A stretch of 64,000 nucleotides of DNA from Nocardia cyriacigeorgica (lineage in GTDB: Bacteria > Actinomycetota > Actinomycetes > Mycobacteriales > Mycobacteriaceae). The translations under genes and the position numbers were made by a program. The notes beneath the pieces are model-generated. The model did no database searches and was not told where the DNA came from. It worked only from the letters and a program-made list of their open reading frames with translations. How positions within the stretch are numbered: position 1 is the first letter of the stretch; each line of letters starts with the position of its first letter. The DNA lies in contig NZ_VBUT01000010.1 in assembly GCF_005863245.1 (NCBI RefSeq), positions 124,001 to 188,000 on the forward strand, written 5' to 3'. Of the stretch, positions 1 to 8,653 are shown piece by piece.

Positions 1-704
1 GTGCCGGGAGCCGCGTTCAGGGTGTTGATGAGGTCCATACCAGCGATCGCCAGGGCAGGGCCACCGACCGCGATCGTCCCGAGGATGCCGCCGATACCGG
101 CGAACGCGACGATCGTCGGAATCGCCGCGATGCACCCGACGATCGTGAGGCACTCGACGAGGCCGACTGCCGTGCCGATCAGACCGCCCGCGACCACGCC
201 GATCGCGGTGCCGAGGAAGCCGCCGACCGCCGTGGCGATGCCGAACTGGCTGGCGAACTCGTTCTGGGCGCGCTGGTTCTCGATGGGCGAGGCCACCGAC
301 TTGAGGCCGAGGTTGACCGCGTTGACCTTCTTGTCGGCCAGCTTGTCGGCCGGGACCGCGGCCTTGTCCGGGGTCAGCTCGAGGACCTTGCCCTCTTCCT
401 TGACCACGGGCTTCACCGGCACCACGACGTCGGCGACGTTGAACGCGATCGGCAGCGAGACCACCGTCGCACCCTTCTCGTCCTTGATCAGGTAGACGTC
501 GTCTTTCTTGACGTCCTTCGAGGACTTGGTCAGCTCGAAGGTGCCGTTCTTGAGGGTGGTGACGACGGTCTTGTCGACCAGCTTGACGGAATAGCTGATG
601 GGCTGTGCCGCCTCGGCTGCGGGTTCAGCGTGGGCCGTGCCGAACCCCATGGCCATCGCGCCGGTCACCATCGCGGCAACCGCGGTGGTCTTGCGGAGTT
701 TCAT
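1..704 (-). CDS. Secreted or membrane-inserted protein of unknown function (partial, 3' end outside window)
   Basis: The frame is open from ATG at 704 down to the window edge, giving at least 234 residues with no stop. Residues 1-26 look like a Sec signal peptide: basic MKLRK, a hydrophobic Ala/Met/Gly core and an A-H-A cleavage site. A polar, lysine-rich central part (about residues 30-135) follows, then an Ala/Gly/Ile-rich hydrophobic stretch from about residue 150 to the edge that could form two or more membrane hairpins. A GGAAA sequence lies just upstream of the ATG. The gene is divergent from etfD. I do not recognise a named family, and similar secreted proteins are common in Nocardia. 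The reading frame is well supported and the function is unknown. Confidence 0.75.
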   Translation of the reverse strand, partial: MKLRKTTAVAAMVTGAMAMGFGTAHAEPAAEAAQPISYSVKLVDKTVVTTLKNGTFELTKSSKDVKKDDVYLIKDEKGATVVSLPIAFNVADVVVPVKPVVKEEGKVLELTPDKAAVPADKLADKKVNAVNLGLKSVASPIENQRAQNEFASQFGIATAVGGFLGTAIGVVAGGLIGTAVGLVECLTIVGCIAAIPTIVAFAGIGGILGTIAVGGPALAIAGMDLINTLNAAPG

Positions 705-1165
705 TCAGTTTCCAATCCATCATCAGGTTGTCCGTATGCCGTGGACGCCTCACGAGCGAGCTCATTCATTCCGGTCGGCCGGACCGAAATCCCCTCCGAG
801 CATTGTGAAGACAGGCACACAGAACAGAACGCCGTGAGCCTAGTCGAACAAAAGTCCAGATGCGAGATTCTTTACGTGTGGTTACGAATGCGCTCGGGTA
901 AGCCTGTCCTTATCTCATACCCGGTTCTGCATGCCCTTTACGGTGTTGAACAGCTCAGGTCGCATATGGATCGAATCCACTTATGTGAGCTTGATCACAG
1001 CAGAATCGGCGGTCAACCCCCAGGAAGATGGGGCACCAGCCAACCGCAGATCCTACGCTGGACACCAGTTGTTACTGGCGGGTAACTTACTGGCAGTTAG
1101 GATACGAGCCAACCCGAGGCGCACAGCCTCGACAGCTCGTGTTGCCTCTATAGAAAGGTCGCGAC
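705..1165. promoter_or_regulatory. Divergent intergenic region upstream of etfD
   Basis: These 461 bases separate a leftward secreted-protein gene from rightward etfD and contain no credible gene. The etfD side carries an inverted repeat at 1071-1086, a second partial copy at 1087-1100 and a possible -10 (TAGGAT, 1098-1103), about 60 bases before the start codon. No good -35 is visible. The 705-1000 part shows nothing clear. Confidence 0.5.
1071..1100. promoter_or_regulatory. Operator-like dyad TTAC-N6-GTAA upstream of etfD
   Basis: GTTAC-TGGCGG-GTAAC (1071-1086) is an inverted repeat with a 6-base spacer. The half-site TTACTGGC recurs 15 bases later (1087-1094) in a degenerate second copy ending TTAG. 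The core TTACTGGCGGGTAA differs at one base from the site at 43095-43108 in front of fadE5. The position beside a possible -10 suggests repressor binding. The regulator is not identified. Confidence 0.6.
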
Positions 1166-4100
1166 ATGAATGCCCTGACCGTGACGCTGGGCACCCTTGG
1201 AGCGGCGCTCAGCCTCCTTTGTTGGGTGTCGTTCTTCGGCGGCGCCGGAACCATGGTGCGGACGATCATGATCGGTCAGTCCGCACCCGATCGGTGGCGG
1301 CCGTTCTTTCCGCGCTTCAAGCAGATGCTCGTGGAGTTCATCGCGCACACCCGCATGAACAAATTCCGCACCGTCGGCTGGGCGCACTGGCTGGTCATGG
1401 TCGGCTTCATCGCGGGCGCGCAGTTCTGGTTCATGGCCTACGGCCAGACCTTCAAGCCCACCTGGTCGTGGCCGCTGATCGGTGAGACCTGGTGGTTCCA
1501 CCTGGGCGACGAGATCCTCGGCGTCGGCACCGTCGTCGGCATCGTGACGCTGATGGTCATCCGTCAGCTGAACCACCCGCGGCTGCCCGATCGGCTCTCG
1601 CGTTTCAGCGGATCGAAGTTCGGCCCCGCCTACTTCGTGGAATGGGTCGTGCTCGCCGAGGGCCTCGGCATGGTGCTGGTGAAGGCCGGTGTGCTGTCGC
1701 TGCACGGGCACTCCGCCTGGACCGACCCGATCACCGGGCAGATCGCCAAGATCATCCCGGCCAACGTCACGCTGATCTCGATCTTCGCCTTCGTCAAGCT
1801 GATGTCCGGCATGATCTGGCTGTACATGGTCGGCCGCAACATCACCTGGGGTGTGGCCTGGCACCGCCTGTCGGCCTTCCCGAACATCTACTTCAAGCGT
1901 GAAGACGACGGCGACGTCGCCCTCGGCGCCGCCAAGCCGATGATGTCCAAGGGCAAGGCCCTCGATATGGAGAATGTCGACCCCGACACCGACACCCTGG
2001 GTGCCGGCCGGATCGAGGACTTCTCCTGGAAGGGCTGGCTGGACTTCACCACCTGCACCGAATGTGGTCGCTGCCAGTCGCAGTGCCCGGCCTGGAACAC
2101 CGGTAAGCCGCTCTCGCCGAAGCTGCTGATCATGTCGCTGCGCGACCACGGTTACGCCAAGGCGCCGTACCTGCTGGCCGGTGGCCGCAAGGACATGGGT
2201 GGCGACGAGATCGGCCTGGTCGACGCCGACGGCAAGCCCGACGAGGCCAAGCTGGCCAAGATCTCCGAGGCCGCGCGTGCGGAGGCGGAGCGTCCACTGG
2301 TCGGCGGCGAGGACGTCAGCGGCATCATCGATCCCGAGGTGCTGTGGTCGTGCACCACCTGTGGTGCGTGTGTCGAGCAGTGCCCGGTGGACATCGAGCA
2401 CGTCGACCACATCATCGATATGCGCCGCTACCAGGTGCTGATCGAGTCGGAGTTCCCGTCCGAGCTCGCCGGTCTGTTCAAGAACCTGGAGAACAAGGGC
2501 AACCCGTGGGGCCAGAACGCCAAGGACCGGCTCAACTGGATCAACGAGCTGGACTTCGACATTCCGGTCTTCGGTAAGGACGCCGACAGCTTCGACGGCT
2601 ACGAATACCTGTTCTGGGTCGGTTGCGCCGGCGCCTACGAGGACCGCGCCAAGAAGACCACCAAGGCCGTGGCCGAGCTGCTGGCCACCGCGGGCGTGAA
2701 GTTCATGGTGCTCGGTCAGGAAGAGACCTGCACCGGTGACTCGGCGCGCCGCGCGGGCAACGAGTTCCTGTTCCAGCAGCTGGCGCAGCAGAATATCGAA
2801 CTGCTGGACTCGGTGTTCGAAGGTGTCGAGCAGAAAAAGAAGAAGATCGTCGTCACCTGTGCGCACTGCTTCAACGCGCTCAACAACGAGTACCCGCAGG
2901 TGGGCGGCACCTATGAGGTGGTGCACCACACGCAGCTGCTGAACCGGCTGGTGCGGCAGAAGCAGCTGGTGCCGGTGGCCTCGGTGTCGCAGAACGTCAC
3001 CTACCACGACCCCTGCTACCTGGGCCGGCACAACAAGGTCTACAACGCTCCGCGTGAGCTGATGGAGGCCTCGGGCTCGAACCTGGTCGAGATGCCGCGC
3101 CACGGCGAGCGTTCCATGTGCTGTGGCGCCGGTGGTGCCCGCATGTGGATGGAAGAGCAGCTCGGCAAGCGCATCAACATCGACCGCGTGGACGAGGCGC
3201 TGACCACCAACCCCGCCAAGATCGCCACCGGCTGCCCGTTCTGCCGCGTCATGCTGACCGACGGTGTGACCGCGCGCCAGGAAGACGGCAAGGGTGAGGG
3301 TGTCGAGGTCGTCGACGTCGCCCAGCTGATGCTGGACGCGATCGAGCGGGTCGAGCCGGCGAAGCTGACCGAGAACCTGACCGTCATCCAGGAGCCCAAG
3401 GCCGAACCCGAGCCGGAACCCGAACCCGAGCCCGAGCCGGTCGCCGAGGCGGCCCCTGCCGCGGCGAAGGCCGCGCCGGCCGGTGGTGGCCTGGCCATGA
3501 AGGGCCCGGCGAAGGCTCCCGGTAAGGGTCTGGGTATGAAGGGCGCGGCCAAGGCGCCCGGTGCGAAGGCCGCGGCACCGGCCGAGACCGAAGCCGCTGC
3601 TCCGGCCCCGGCCAAGGGTCTTGGGATGAAGGGCGCCGCCAAGGCACCCGGTGCCAAGGCGGAAGCTCCGGCCGAGGCCGCTGCCGAGACTCCGGCGGCT
3701 CCCCCGGTCAAGGGACTCGGCATGAAGGGTGCGGCGAAAGCGCCCGGCGGCAAGGGTCTGGCGATGAAGGGCGCGGCAAAGGCTCCCGGCGCCAAGGCTG
3801 CGGCGGCTCCGGCTGCTGAAGCTCCTGCCGCCGAAACCGCTGCGGCAAGCACCGAATCGGCGTCGGCGCCCACCGAGACCAAGCCGACGGTCGCCGCCAA
3901 GGGTCTGGCCATGAAGTCCGGGTTCAAGCGCCCCGGACCGAAGGCGCCCGGCGCCAAGGCTCCGGCTGCTCCGGCGGAATCGGCTCCGGCCGACGAGGCT
4001 CCTGCGGAACCGGCTTCGGCTTCAACGGTATCGGCTCCGGCGCAGGCCGCGACCGAATCGGCCTCGGCGCCTGCCGAATCCATGCCGACCGTCGCCGCCA

Positions 4101-4384
4101 AGGGTCTGGCCATGAAGTCCGGGTTCAAGCGCCCCGGACCGAAAGCGCCCGGCGCCAAGGCTCCTGCGGCGGACCCGGCTCCGGCCGAGTCGGCGGCCGA
4201 CGAGGCCCCGGCTTCGTCCGAAACAGCTTCGGCGCCTGCGGAAACCGCGTCGGCGACCACCGCGACGGAATCCGCTGAGACCCCCGCCAACGGCAACGGC
4301 GCAGCGGACGCCCCGCTGCCCACCGCCAAGCCGGGCGGTCTCGGATTCAAGTCCGGAGCGAAGGCGCCGGGCCGGAAGAGCTGA
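1166..4384 (+). CDS. etfD: EtfD-type membrane Fe-S oxidoreductase (ETF dehydrogenase)
   Basis: This 1072-residue protein matches the architecture of M. tuberculosis Rv0338c (EtfD), the membrane enzyme reported to take electrons from reduced electron-transfer flavoprotein during acyl-CoA oxidation, presumably for menaquinone. The N-terminal 220 residues hold several hydrophobic segments. Two 4Fe-4S ferredoxin motifs follow: C297-x2-C-x2-C-x3-C and C396-x2-C-x2-C-x3-C. Two HdrB-type CCG domains come next, with CTGDSARRAG near residue 521 and CCGAGGARMW near 652. From about residue 735 the chain is an Ala/Pro/Glu-rich tail with eight copies of a basic motif of the form KGLGMKGAAKAPG, which is longer than the catalytic part needs. 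The start is ATG with an AAAGG Shine-Dalgarno. The upstream dyad is shared with fadE5. Confidence 0.92.
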   Translation: MNALTVTLGTLGAALSLLCWVSFFGGAGTMVRTIMIGQSAPDRWRPFFPRFKQMLVEFIAHTRMNKFRTVGWAHWLVMVGFIAGAQFWFMAYGQTFKPTWSWPLIGETWWFHLGDEILGVGTVVGIVTLMVIRQLNHPRLPDRLSRFSGSKFGPAYFVEWVVLAEGLGMVLVKAGVLSLHGHSAWTDPITGQIAKIIPANVTLISIFAFVKLMSGMIWLYMVGRNITWGVAWHRLSAFPNIYFKREDDGDVALGAAKPMMSKGKALDMENVDPDTDTLGAGRIEDFSWKGWLDFTTCTECGRCQSQCPAWNTGKPLSPKLLIMSLRDHGYAKAPYLLAGGRKDMGGDEIGLVDADGKPDEAKLAKISEAARAEAERPLVGGEDVSGIIDPEVLWSCTTCGACVEQCPVDIEHVDHIIDMRRYQVLIESEFPSELAGLFKNLENKGNPWGQNAKDRLNWINELDFDIPVFGKDADSFDGYEYLFWVGCAGAYEDRAKKTTKAVAELLATAGVKFMVLGQEETCTGDSARRAGNEFLFQQLAQQNIELLDSVFEGVEQKKKKIVVTCAHCFNALNNEYPQVGGTYEVVHHTQLLNRLVRQKQLVPVASVSQNVTYHDPCYLGRHNKVYNAPRELMEASGSNLVEMPRHGERSMCCGAGGARMWMEEQLGKRINIDRVDEALTTNPAKIATGCPFCRVMLTDGVTARQEDGKGEGVEVVDVAQLMLDAIERVEPAKLTENLTVIQEPKAEPEPEPEPEPEPVAEAAPAAAKAAPAGGGLAMKGPAKAPGKGLGMKGAAKAPGAKAAAPAETEAAAPAPAKGLGMKGAAKAPGAKAEAPAEAAAETPAAPPVKGLGMKGAAKAPGGKGLAMKGAAKAPGAKAAAAPAAEAPAAETAAASTESASAPTETKPTVAAKGLAMKSGFKRPGPKAPGAKAPAAPAESAPADEAPAEPASASTVSAPAQAATESASAPAESMPTVAAKGLAMKSGFKRPGPKAPGAKAPAADPAPAESAADEAPASSETASAPAETASATTATESAETPANGNGAADAPLPTAKPGGLGFKSGAKAPGRKS

Positions 4385-4407
4385 CCGTCCACAACTGAAC
4401 AACAATG

Positions 4408-4444
4408 ATTCGACCCGGGTCCCACACAGTGGCCCGGGTCGAGT
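4408..4444 (+). terminator. Hairpin terminator after etfD
   Basis: The arms CGACCCGGG (4411-4419) and CCCGGGTCG (4433-4441) pair perfectly around a 13-base loop, and three further pairs (one a G-T wobble) extend the stem. There is no T-run, which is usual for high-GC actinobacteria. Confidence 0.75.
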
Positions 4445-4493
4445 CGTCTCAGCGGCCCGCGAAATCCGCTGGGCCAGAGGGGAGCCGAACGAT

Positions 4494-5261
4494 ATGAGCA
4501 CAGTTCTGATCGCCGGCGGCACGGGCGCGCTCGGCAAGCTGATCGTCGAGCGGATGCGACCGTCCGGCCACGAGATCCGGGTGTTGTCCCGGCGCCCCGG
4601 AGCCGGAACCCACGTCGGCGACCTGGATACCGGTGCCGGTGTGGCCGAGGCCGCCGCGGGAGCCGAACTCATCGTGCACGCCGCCTCGGATTTCCGGCGC
4701 GCCGGGCGGCACGATCGCAAGCACACCGAGAATCTGCTCGCCGCTGCGGGCGATGCCAAGCACCTGCTGTACGTGTCGATCGTCGGCATCGACCGAATCC
4801 CGTTCTCCTACTATCAGAACAAGCTGGCCTGTGAACGCCTGATCGCCGGCAGCGGTGTCCCGCACACCATCCTGCGCGCCACCCAGTTCCATGAGCTGAT
4901 CGCCTTCGCGCTGCGCACCGTGGAGCGCTGGCCGATCGCGCCGCTCCCGACCGACTTTCGCTTCCAACCCGTCGCAGCCGCCGACGTGGCGACCAGGGTC
5001 GCGGAACTCATCGACGGCCCGCCACTCGGCCACGCGCCCGATTTCGGCGGCCCGCACGTACACACCCTCGCCGAACTCACCGAGACCTGGCGCGCCCTAC
5101 GCGGCCGCCCCACCCGGACGATGCGTCTACCAGTCCCGGGTCGGGTCGCCGGCGCCTTCCGGGCCGGCGCCAACACCTGCCCCGATCACGCCGACGGCAC
5201 CCAGACCTGGGCCGAATACGTCGAGTCCGAGCCGGCCGCCGCGTACCGCCTACGCGGGTAA
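4494..5261 (+). CDS. NmrA-like atypical short-chain NAD(P)-binding oxidoreductase
   Basis: This is a 255-residue soluble Rossmann-fold protein. The N-terminus carries the nucleotide-binding glycine motif GGTGALG (residues 8-14), followed by a basic LSRRP segment that would favour NADP. The active-site Tyr/Lys pair of classical SDRs appears in altered form as the YYQNKLACE segment, typical of the extended or atypical NmrA/NAD(P)H-binding group. Substrate and pathway cannot be read from the sequence. Many homologues are annotated only as epimerase or sugar nucleotide-binding protein. It starts at ATG with GAGGGGAG upstream and stands alone after the etfD terminator. Confidence 0.8.
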   Translation: MSTVLIAGGTGALGKLIVERMRPSGHEIRVLSRRPGAGTHVGDLDTGAGVAEAAAGAELIVHAASDFRRAGRHDRKHTENLLAAAGDAKHLLYVSIVGIDRIPFSYYQNKLACERLIAGSGVPHTILRATQFHELIAFALRTVERWPIAPLPTDFRFQPVAAADVATRVAELIDGPPLGHAPDFGGPHVHTLAELTETWRALRGRPTRTMRLPVPGRVAGAFRAGANTCPDHADGTQTWAEYVESEPAAAYRLRG

Positions 5262-5286
5262 GCAAGGATGCCCGCGAAGACTCGGC

Positions 5287-5511
5287 CTACTCGGTGTCCA
5301 AGGGTTCCCGCTCGGGGCGCGGCACCGGCACCGGCACGTCGAGGTAATGCAGGTCCGAGCCATCGGCCCGGATGCGGGGATCGGCGTGCGCCGATGCCGT
5401 ATCGCGCCACGCAGCAACAAACGTCAACCACCTGGTCAAGACACCCATGAGCCCAGCATGGCAGAACCGCGTGAGCGACGGCCCACGCAGCATCACCTCA
5501 CCTGATGGCAT
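5287..5511 (-). CDS. Small hypothetical protein (uncertain)
   Basis: A 74-codon leftward frame fills most of the gap between the NmrA-like gene and the acyl-CoA dehydrogenase operon. An internal ATG would give a 53-residue product that starts MGVLTRWLTFVAAWRD and ends in a Pro/Glu-rich tail. The short hydrophobic N-terminus followed by a polar tail looks protein-like, but there is no clear ribosome binding site and no family I recognise. It may be a chance frame, as such frames are frequent at this GC content. Confidence 0.3.
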   Translation of the reverse strand: MPSGEVMLRGPSLTRFCHAGLMGVLTRWLTFVAAWRDTASAHADPRIRADGSDLHYLDVPVPVPRPEREPLDTE

Positions 5512-5522
5512 ATGCCTTCAGT

Positions 5523-5552
5523 TTGACTCCATGCGAGAATTGCGGATAACTT
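5523..5552 (+). promoter_or_regulatory. Sigma-A-like promoter of the acyl-CoA dehydrogenase operon
   Basis: TTGACT (5523-5528) and TAACTT (5547-5552) are separated by 18 bases, which is a good match to a housekeeping promoter. Transcription would start near 5559 and give a leader of about 55 bases before the ATG at 5614. Confidence 0.55.
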
Positions 5553-5613
5553 CTCTCATGGGTGCCCGGGACGCGGGCGCTGCGGCGACTATGCACAGCC
5601 CTCGGGAGTATGG

Positions 5614-6843
5614 ATGGATTTCGACTGGTCGGAGGCCGATTCGGCCTTTCGGGAAGAGGTGCGGGAGTTCCTGCGGGAGAAGCTGACGCCGGAGCTGCGG
5701 GCGGCGGGGCGTTTGGCAACGAGCGTTTATCCCGACCATGAGGCCAGCATGCGGTGGCAGCAGATTCTGCACGAGCGTGGCTGGGCCGCGCCCACCTGGC
5801 CGGTGGAGTACGGCGGCTGCGACTGGACCCTCACCCAGCACTACATCTTCAACCGGGAGCTGGCGCTGGCCGGTGCGCCGCCGCTGTCGCCGATGGGCAT
5901 CCGGATGGTGGCGCCGGGCATCATCGCCTTCGGCACGCCCGAGCAGAAGCAGTTCTTCCTCAACGGCATCCTCACCGGCGAGGTGTTCTTCTGCCAGGGA
6001 TACTCCGAACCCGAGGCCGGATCCGATCTCGCATCGCTGACGATGAGCGCGGTCGAGGACGGCGACGATTTCATCTGCAACGGCAGCAAGATCTGGACCA
6101 CCCACGCCACCGAGGCGAACTGGATCTTCTGCCTGGTCCGCACCTCGCGCACCGGCAAGAAACAGCAGGGCATCACCTTCCTGCTGATCGATATGACCTC
6201 GCCGGGCATCGAGGTCAGGCCGCTGGTGATGACCTCGGGCGAGCAGGTGCAGAACCAGGTCTTCTTCGACAATGTGCGGGTGCCCAAGCGCAATGTGCTG
6301 GGTCGCGTCGACGAGGGCTGGTCGGTCGCCAAGTACGTGCTCGTGCACGAACGCGGCGGCGCGGCCGCGCCTGCCCTGCAGGTCATGGCGCAGGAACTGG
6401 CCGAGGCGGCGGCCGAGCAGCCGGGACCGGACGGAGGCCCGCTGATCGACGACGCCGGATTCGCCGCGCGCCTGGCCGATGCCCGCATCCGCGCCGATGT
6501 GCTGGAGATTCTCGAATACCGGACGATCTCGGCGCTGTCGCAGGGCCGCGACCCCGGCCCGGCCTCGTCTATGCTGAAGATCCTCGCCACCGAACTGAGC
6601 CAGCAGCTCACCGAACTGGCGTTGCTGGCAGCCGGACCGCGCGGACGGGCCTACCAGCCGCACGCCACCAAACCAGGTGGCCCGATTGCCGAGTTCACGC
6701 CACCGGCCGATGGTTATCACGGCGGACCGCAGTGGCAGGCCGTCGCGCCGCTGCGTTATTTCAACGACCGCGCGGGTTCGATCTACGCGGGCAGCAACGA
6801 AATTCAGCGGAACATTCTCGCCAAGGCAGCATTGGGGCTCTGA
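5614..6843 (+). CDS. Acyl-CoA dehydrogenase, first subunit of a FadE pair
   Basis: A 409-residue FAD flavoprotein that introduces the alpha-beta double bond into an acyl-CoA in the cytoplasm and passes electrons to ETF. The N-terminal helical domain, the middle beta domain (CQGYSEPEAGSDLASL about residues 128-144; GSKIWTTHA for FAD contact) and the C-terminal helical bundle (YAGSNEIQRNILAKAALGL at the very end) are all present. Its stop overlaps the start of the next acyl-CoA dehydrogenase by one base (TGATG). Paired genes of this kind in mycobacteria form alpha2-beta2 FadE heterotetramers, often for steroid or branched substrates, so a two-subunit enzyme is likely here. GGGAG precedes the ATG by about 6 bases. 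Confidence 0.9.
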   Translation: MDFDWSEADSAFREEVREFLREKLTPELRAAGRLATSVYPDHEASMRWQQILHERGWAAPTWPVEYGGCDWTLTQHYIFNRELALAGAPPLSPMGIRMVAPGIIAFGTPEQKQFFLNGILTGEVFFCQGYSEPEAGSDLASLTMSAVEDGDDFICNGSKIWTTHATEANWIFCLVRTSRTGKKQQGITFLLIDMTSPGIEVRPLVMTSGEQVQNQVFFDNVRVPKRNVLGRVDEGWSVAKYVLVHERGGAAAPALQVMAQELAEAAAEQPGPDGGPLIDDAGFAARLADARIRADVLEILEYRTISALSQGRDPGPASSMLKILATELSQQLTELALLAAGPRGRAYQPHATKPGGPIAEFTPPADGYHGGPQWQAVAPLRYFNDRAGSIYAGSNEIQRNILAKAALGL

Positions 6844-7991
6844 TGGACTTCTCACTCACCGATGAACAGCAGTTGCTGCGCGATTCCGTCGCGGGGTTCC
6901 TGACCGCGCGGTACGAGCTGGAGAAAAGTCGCAGCGCGGCCAAATCCGTGGCCGGCTGGCAGCCCGAGATCTGGCGCGGTTTCGCCGAGGAGCTCGGCAT
7001 TCTCGGCGCGACGCTGTCCGAGCGGGTCGACGGCATGGGTGGCGGTCCGACCGAATTGATGGTCATCGCCGAGGAATTGGGCCACGCCCTGGTGGTGGAA
7101 CCGTTCGTCGACACGGTAGTGGTCGGCGGCGGATTGCTGTCACGGGCCGGCGGCGAGCGGGCCGACGCGGTGCTGCGGGAAATCGTCGCGGGCAGCGCGC
7201 GTACCGCCTTCGCAAGCCTCGAGGCCTCGGCGGGAGAATCCGCACACGATATTTCGCTCACCGCCCGCAAGGACGGCGACGAATGGGTGCTCGACGGTTC
7301 GAAGATCGTGGTCACCAGCGCCCCGCTGGCCACGCATCTGATCATCAGCGCCCGCACCGGCGGCGACCGGCGCGATCGTGACGGCGTATCGCTGTTCCTC
7401 ACCGAATTCGACGCCTCGTCGCCGTCGGCGGGACTCGAGGTGCACAGCTACCGCACCATCGACGACCGGCAGGCCGCCGATCTCACCTTCACCGGCTTCC
7501 GCCTGCCCGCCACGGCCTTGCTCGGCGCCGAGGGCGAGGCGACCGCGATCATCGAGGCGACCCTGGAAGAGGCGATCGCCGCGGTGGCCGCCGAATCGGT
7601 CGGGCTGATGCGCAAGGTCGTCGCCGATACGGTCGAATACAGCAAACAGCGTCAGCAGTTCGGGCAGCCGATCGGCCAGTTCCAGGTATTGCAGCACCGC
7701 ATGGTGGATATGTATATGGAACTCGAACAGGCCACGGCCGCCGCGTATTTGGCGGCATTCGCGTTGTCTGCCTCGCCGTCGGAAAGGGCTCGCGCCATTT
7801 CCGCAACGAAGGTCACCATCGCGCGTGCCGCGCGTTTCATCGGCCAGCAGTCGGTGCAATTGCACGGAGCGATGGGCATGACCGAGGAACTGGCCATCGG
7901 CCACTATTTCAAGCGGCTCACCGCGATCGAGAACGAATTCGGTTCCAGCGCCTACCATGTGAACCGCTACGCCCGCCTGACCAGACCGTGA
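6843..7991 (+). CDS. Acyl-CoA dehydrogenase, second subunit of a FadE pair
   Basis: A 382-residue acyl-CoA dehydrogenase-fold protein that starts inside the stop codon of the preceding fadE, so the two are translationally coupled. The C-terminal half contains the conserved YSKQRQQFGQPIGQFQVLQH segment and QLHGAMGMTEE, both typical of the family. The N-terminal part is less conserved, as is usual for the partner subunit of heterotetrameric FadE enzymes, in which only one subunit may carry the catalytic base. Ala and Gly are frequent in the middle domain. The pair is followed by a strong bidirectional hairpin, so the operon ends here. Confidence 0.9.
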   Translation: MDFSLTDEQQLLRDSVAGFLTARYELEKSRSAAKSVAGWQPEIWRGFAEELGILGATLSERVDGMGGGPTELMVIAEELGHALVVEPFVDTVVVGGGLLSRAGGERADAVLREIVAGSARTAFASLEASAGESAHDISLTARKDGDEWVLDGSKIVVTSAPLATHLIISARTGGDRRDRDGVSLFLTEFDASSPSAGLEVHSYRTIDDRQAADLTFTGFRLPATALLGAEGEATAIIEATLEEAIAAVAAESVGLMRKVVADTVEYSKQRQQFGQPIGQFQVLQHRMVDMYMELEQATAAAYLAAFALSASPSERARAISATKVTIARAARFIGQQSVQLHGAMGMTEELAIGHYFKRLTAIENEFGSSAYHVNRYARLTRP

Positions 7992-7995
7992 GAGC

Positions 7996-8029
7996 CCGCG
8001 CTGCCCGGATCCGCCGCCGGGCAGCGCGG
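7996..8029. terminator. Bidirectional hairpin terminator
   Basis: CCGCGCTGCCCGG (7996-8008) pairs perfectly with CCGGGCAGCGCGG (8017-8029) around an 8-base loop, between the convergent acyl-CoA dehydrogenase operon and the YdcF-like gene. It probably serves both strands. Confidence 0.8.
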
Positions 8030-8045
8030 CATTCGGCACCGAAAC

Positions 8046-8576
8046 CTAGCAGTCCTCGAATGCCGCCTTGACGTAACCGGCGGACTGATAGAGATAGTCG
8101 TAGGCCCAGCGCGCAGGCGAAAGCTTCGGCTTCGGATCCACGAAAAGCAGTTCCCCGGACCAGCATTCGCCGAGAATGTAACGGGCACGGGAAATATGCG
8201 GTGTGAACGTCACCACGATGACGCGCGTCCAGCCCTCCTCGCGCGCACGCCGAGCCAGATACCTGCCCTCACCACGGGTGGTGCGTGGCTCGGGGTCGAA
8301 GCATTCCACGTCGAAGCTGTATCCGCCATGGCAGATCCGGTTGACCAGCGCACTGTGTTCGTACGGATTCGACACCAGCACCCGCGCCGCATAACCGTCC
8401 CGCGCGAGCGTCAGACCCAATTCCTCACGCCCGTCGTGCGCGCCGCCGAGGATTAGAATCGCGTCGGCGGGCGCGGGTTGTTCGGTCTGCGGCCGCACAT
8501 ACACCGGCCACAGCGCGACTGTGACGATCGCGAGCACCACGCAGACGACCAGCACAGTTCCGCCGATCCGCCGCAT
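8046..8576 (-). CDS. YdcF/DUF218-family membrane-anchored protein
   Basis: A 176-residue protein with one N-terminal transmembrane segment (about residues 5-25, VLVVCVVLAIVTVALWP) and an extracytoplasmic DUF218-like domain. Family features are ADAILILGGAHDGR near residue 38, with the Gly-Gly loop, and a VIVVTFTPHISRARYIL helix near residue 120. E. coli relatives include YdcF and SanA, linked to envelope integrity, but their reaction is unsettled. The domain ends with two closely spaced Trp/Tyr-rich strands and a terminal Cys. The start ATG (8576) is divergent from the aminotransferase gene 116 bases away. Confidence 0.75.
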   Translation of the reverse strand: MRRIGGTVLVVCVVLAIVTVALWPVYVRPQTEQPAPADAILILGGAHDGREELGLTLARDGYAARVLVSNPYEHSALVNRICHGGYSFDVECFDPEPRTTRGEGRYLARRAREEGWTRVIVVTFTPHISRARYILGECWSGELLFVDPKPKLSPARWAYDYLYQSAGYVKAAFEDC

Positions 8577-8653
8577 CGCCCGATCCTATCCGGGCCGTGC
8601 GCCAGCGCAGATAGACACCGCGGCGGGCAAGCACGCGCCCTCCACGTGCGGGC

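Noticed and set aside
1148..3103. 651-codon open frame on the minus strand
   Set aside because: It is antisense to etfD, whose Fe-S motifs are certain. Its product is Leu/Val/Arg/Gly/His-rich with no fold pattern, as expected for the complementary frame of a GC-rich gene.
3480..4384. CRISPR-like or satellite repeats
   Set aside because: The repetition is the coding of protein repeats in the EtfD tail, with variable linkers and codon use, not identical repeats with spacers.
5754..6842. Fusion of the two acyl-CoA dehydrogenases in one 745-codon frame
   Set aside because: The frame of the second gene happens to be open through the first, but the first gene is coded in another frame with all its motifs; the second starts at ATG 6843.
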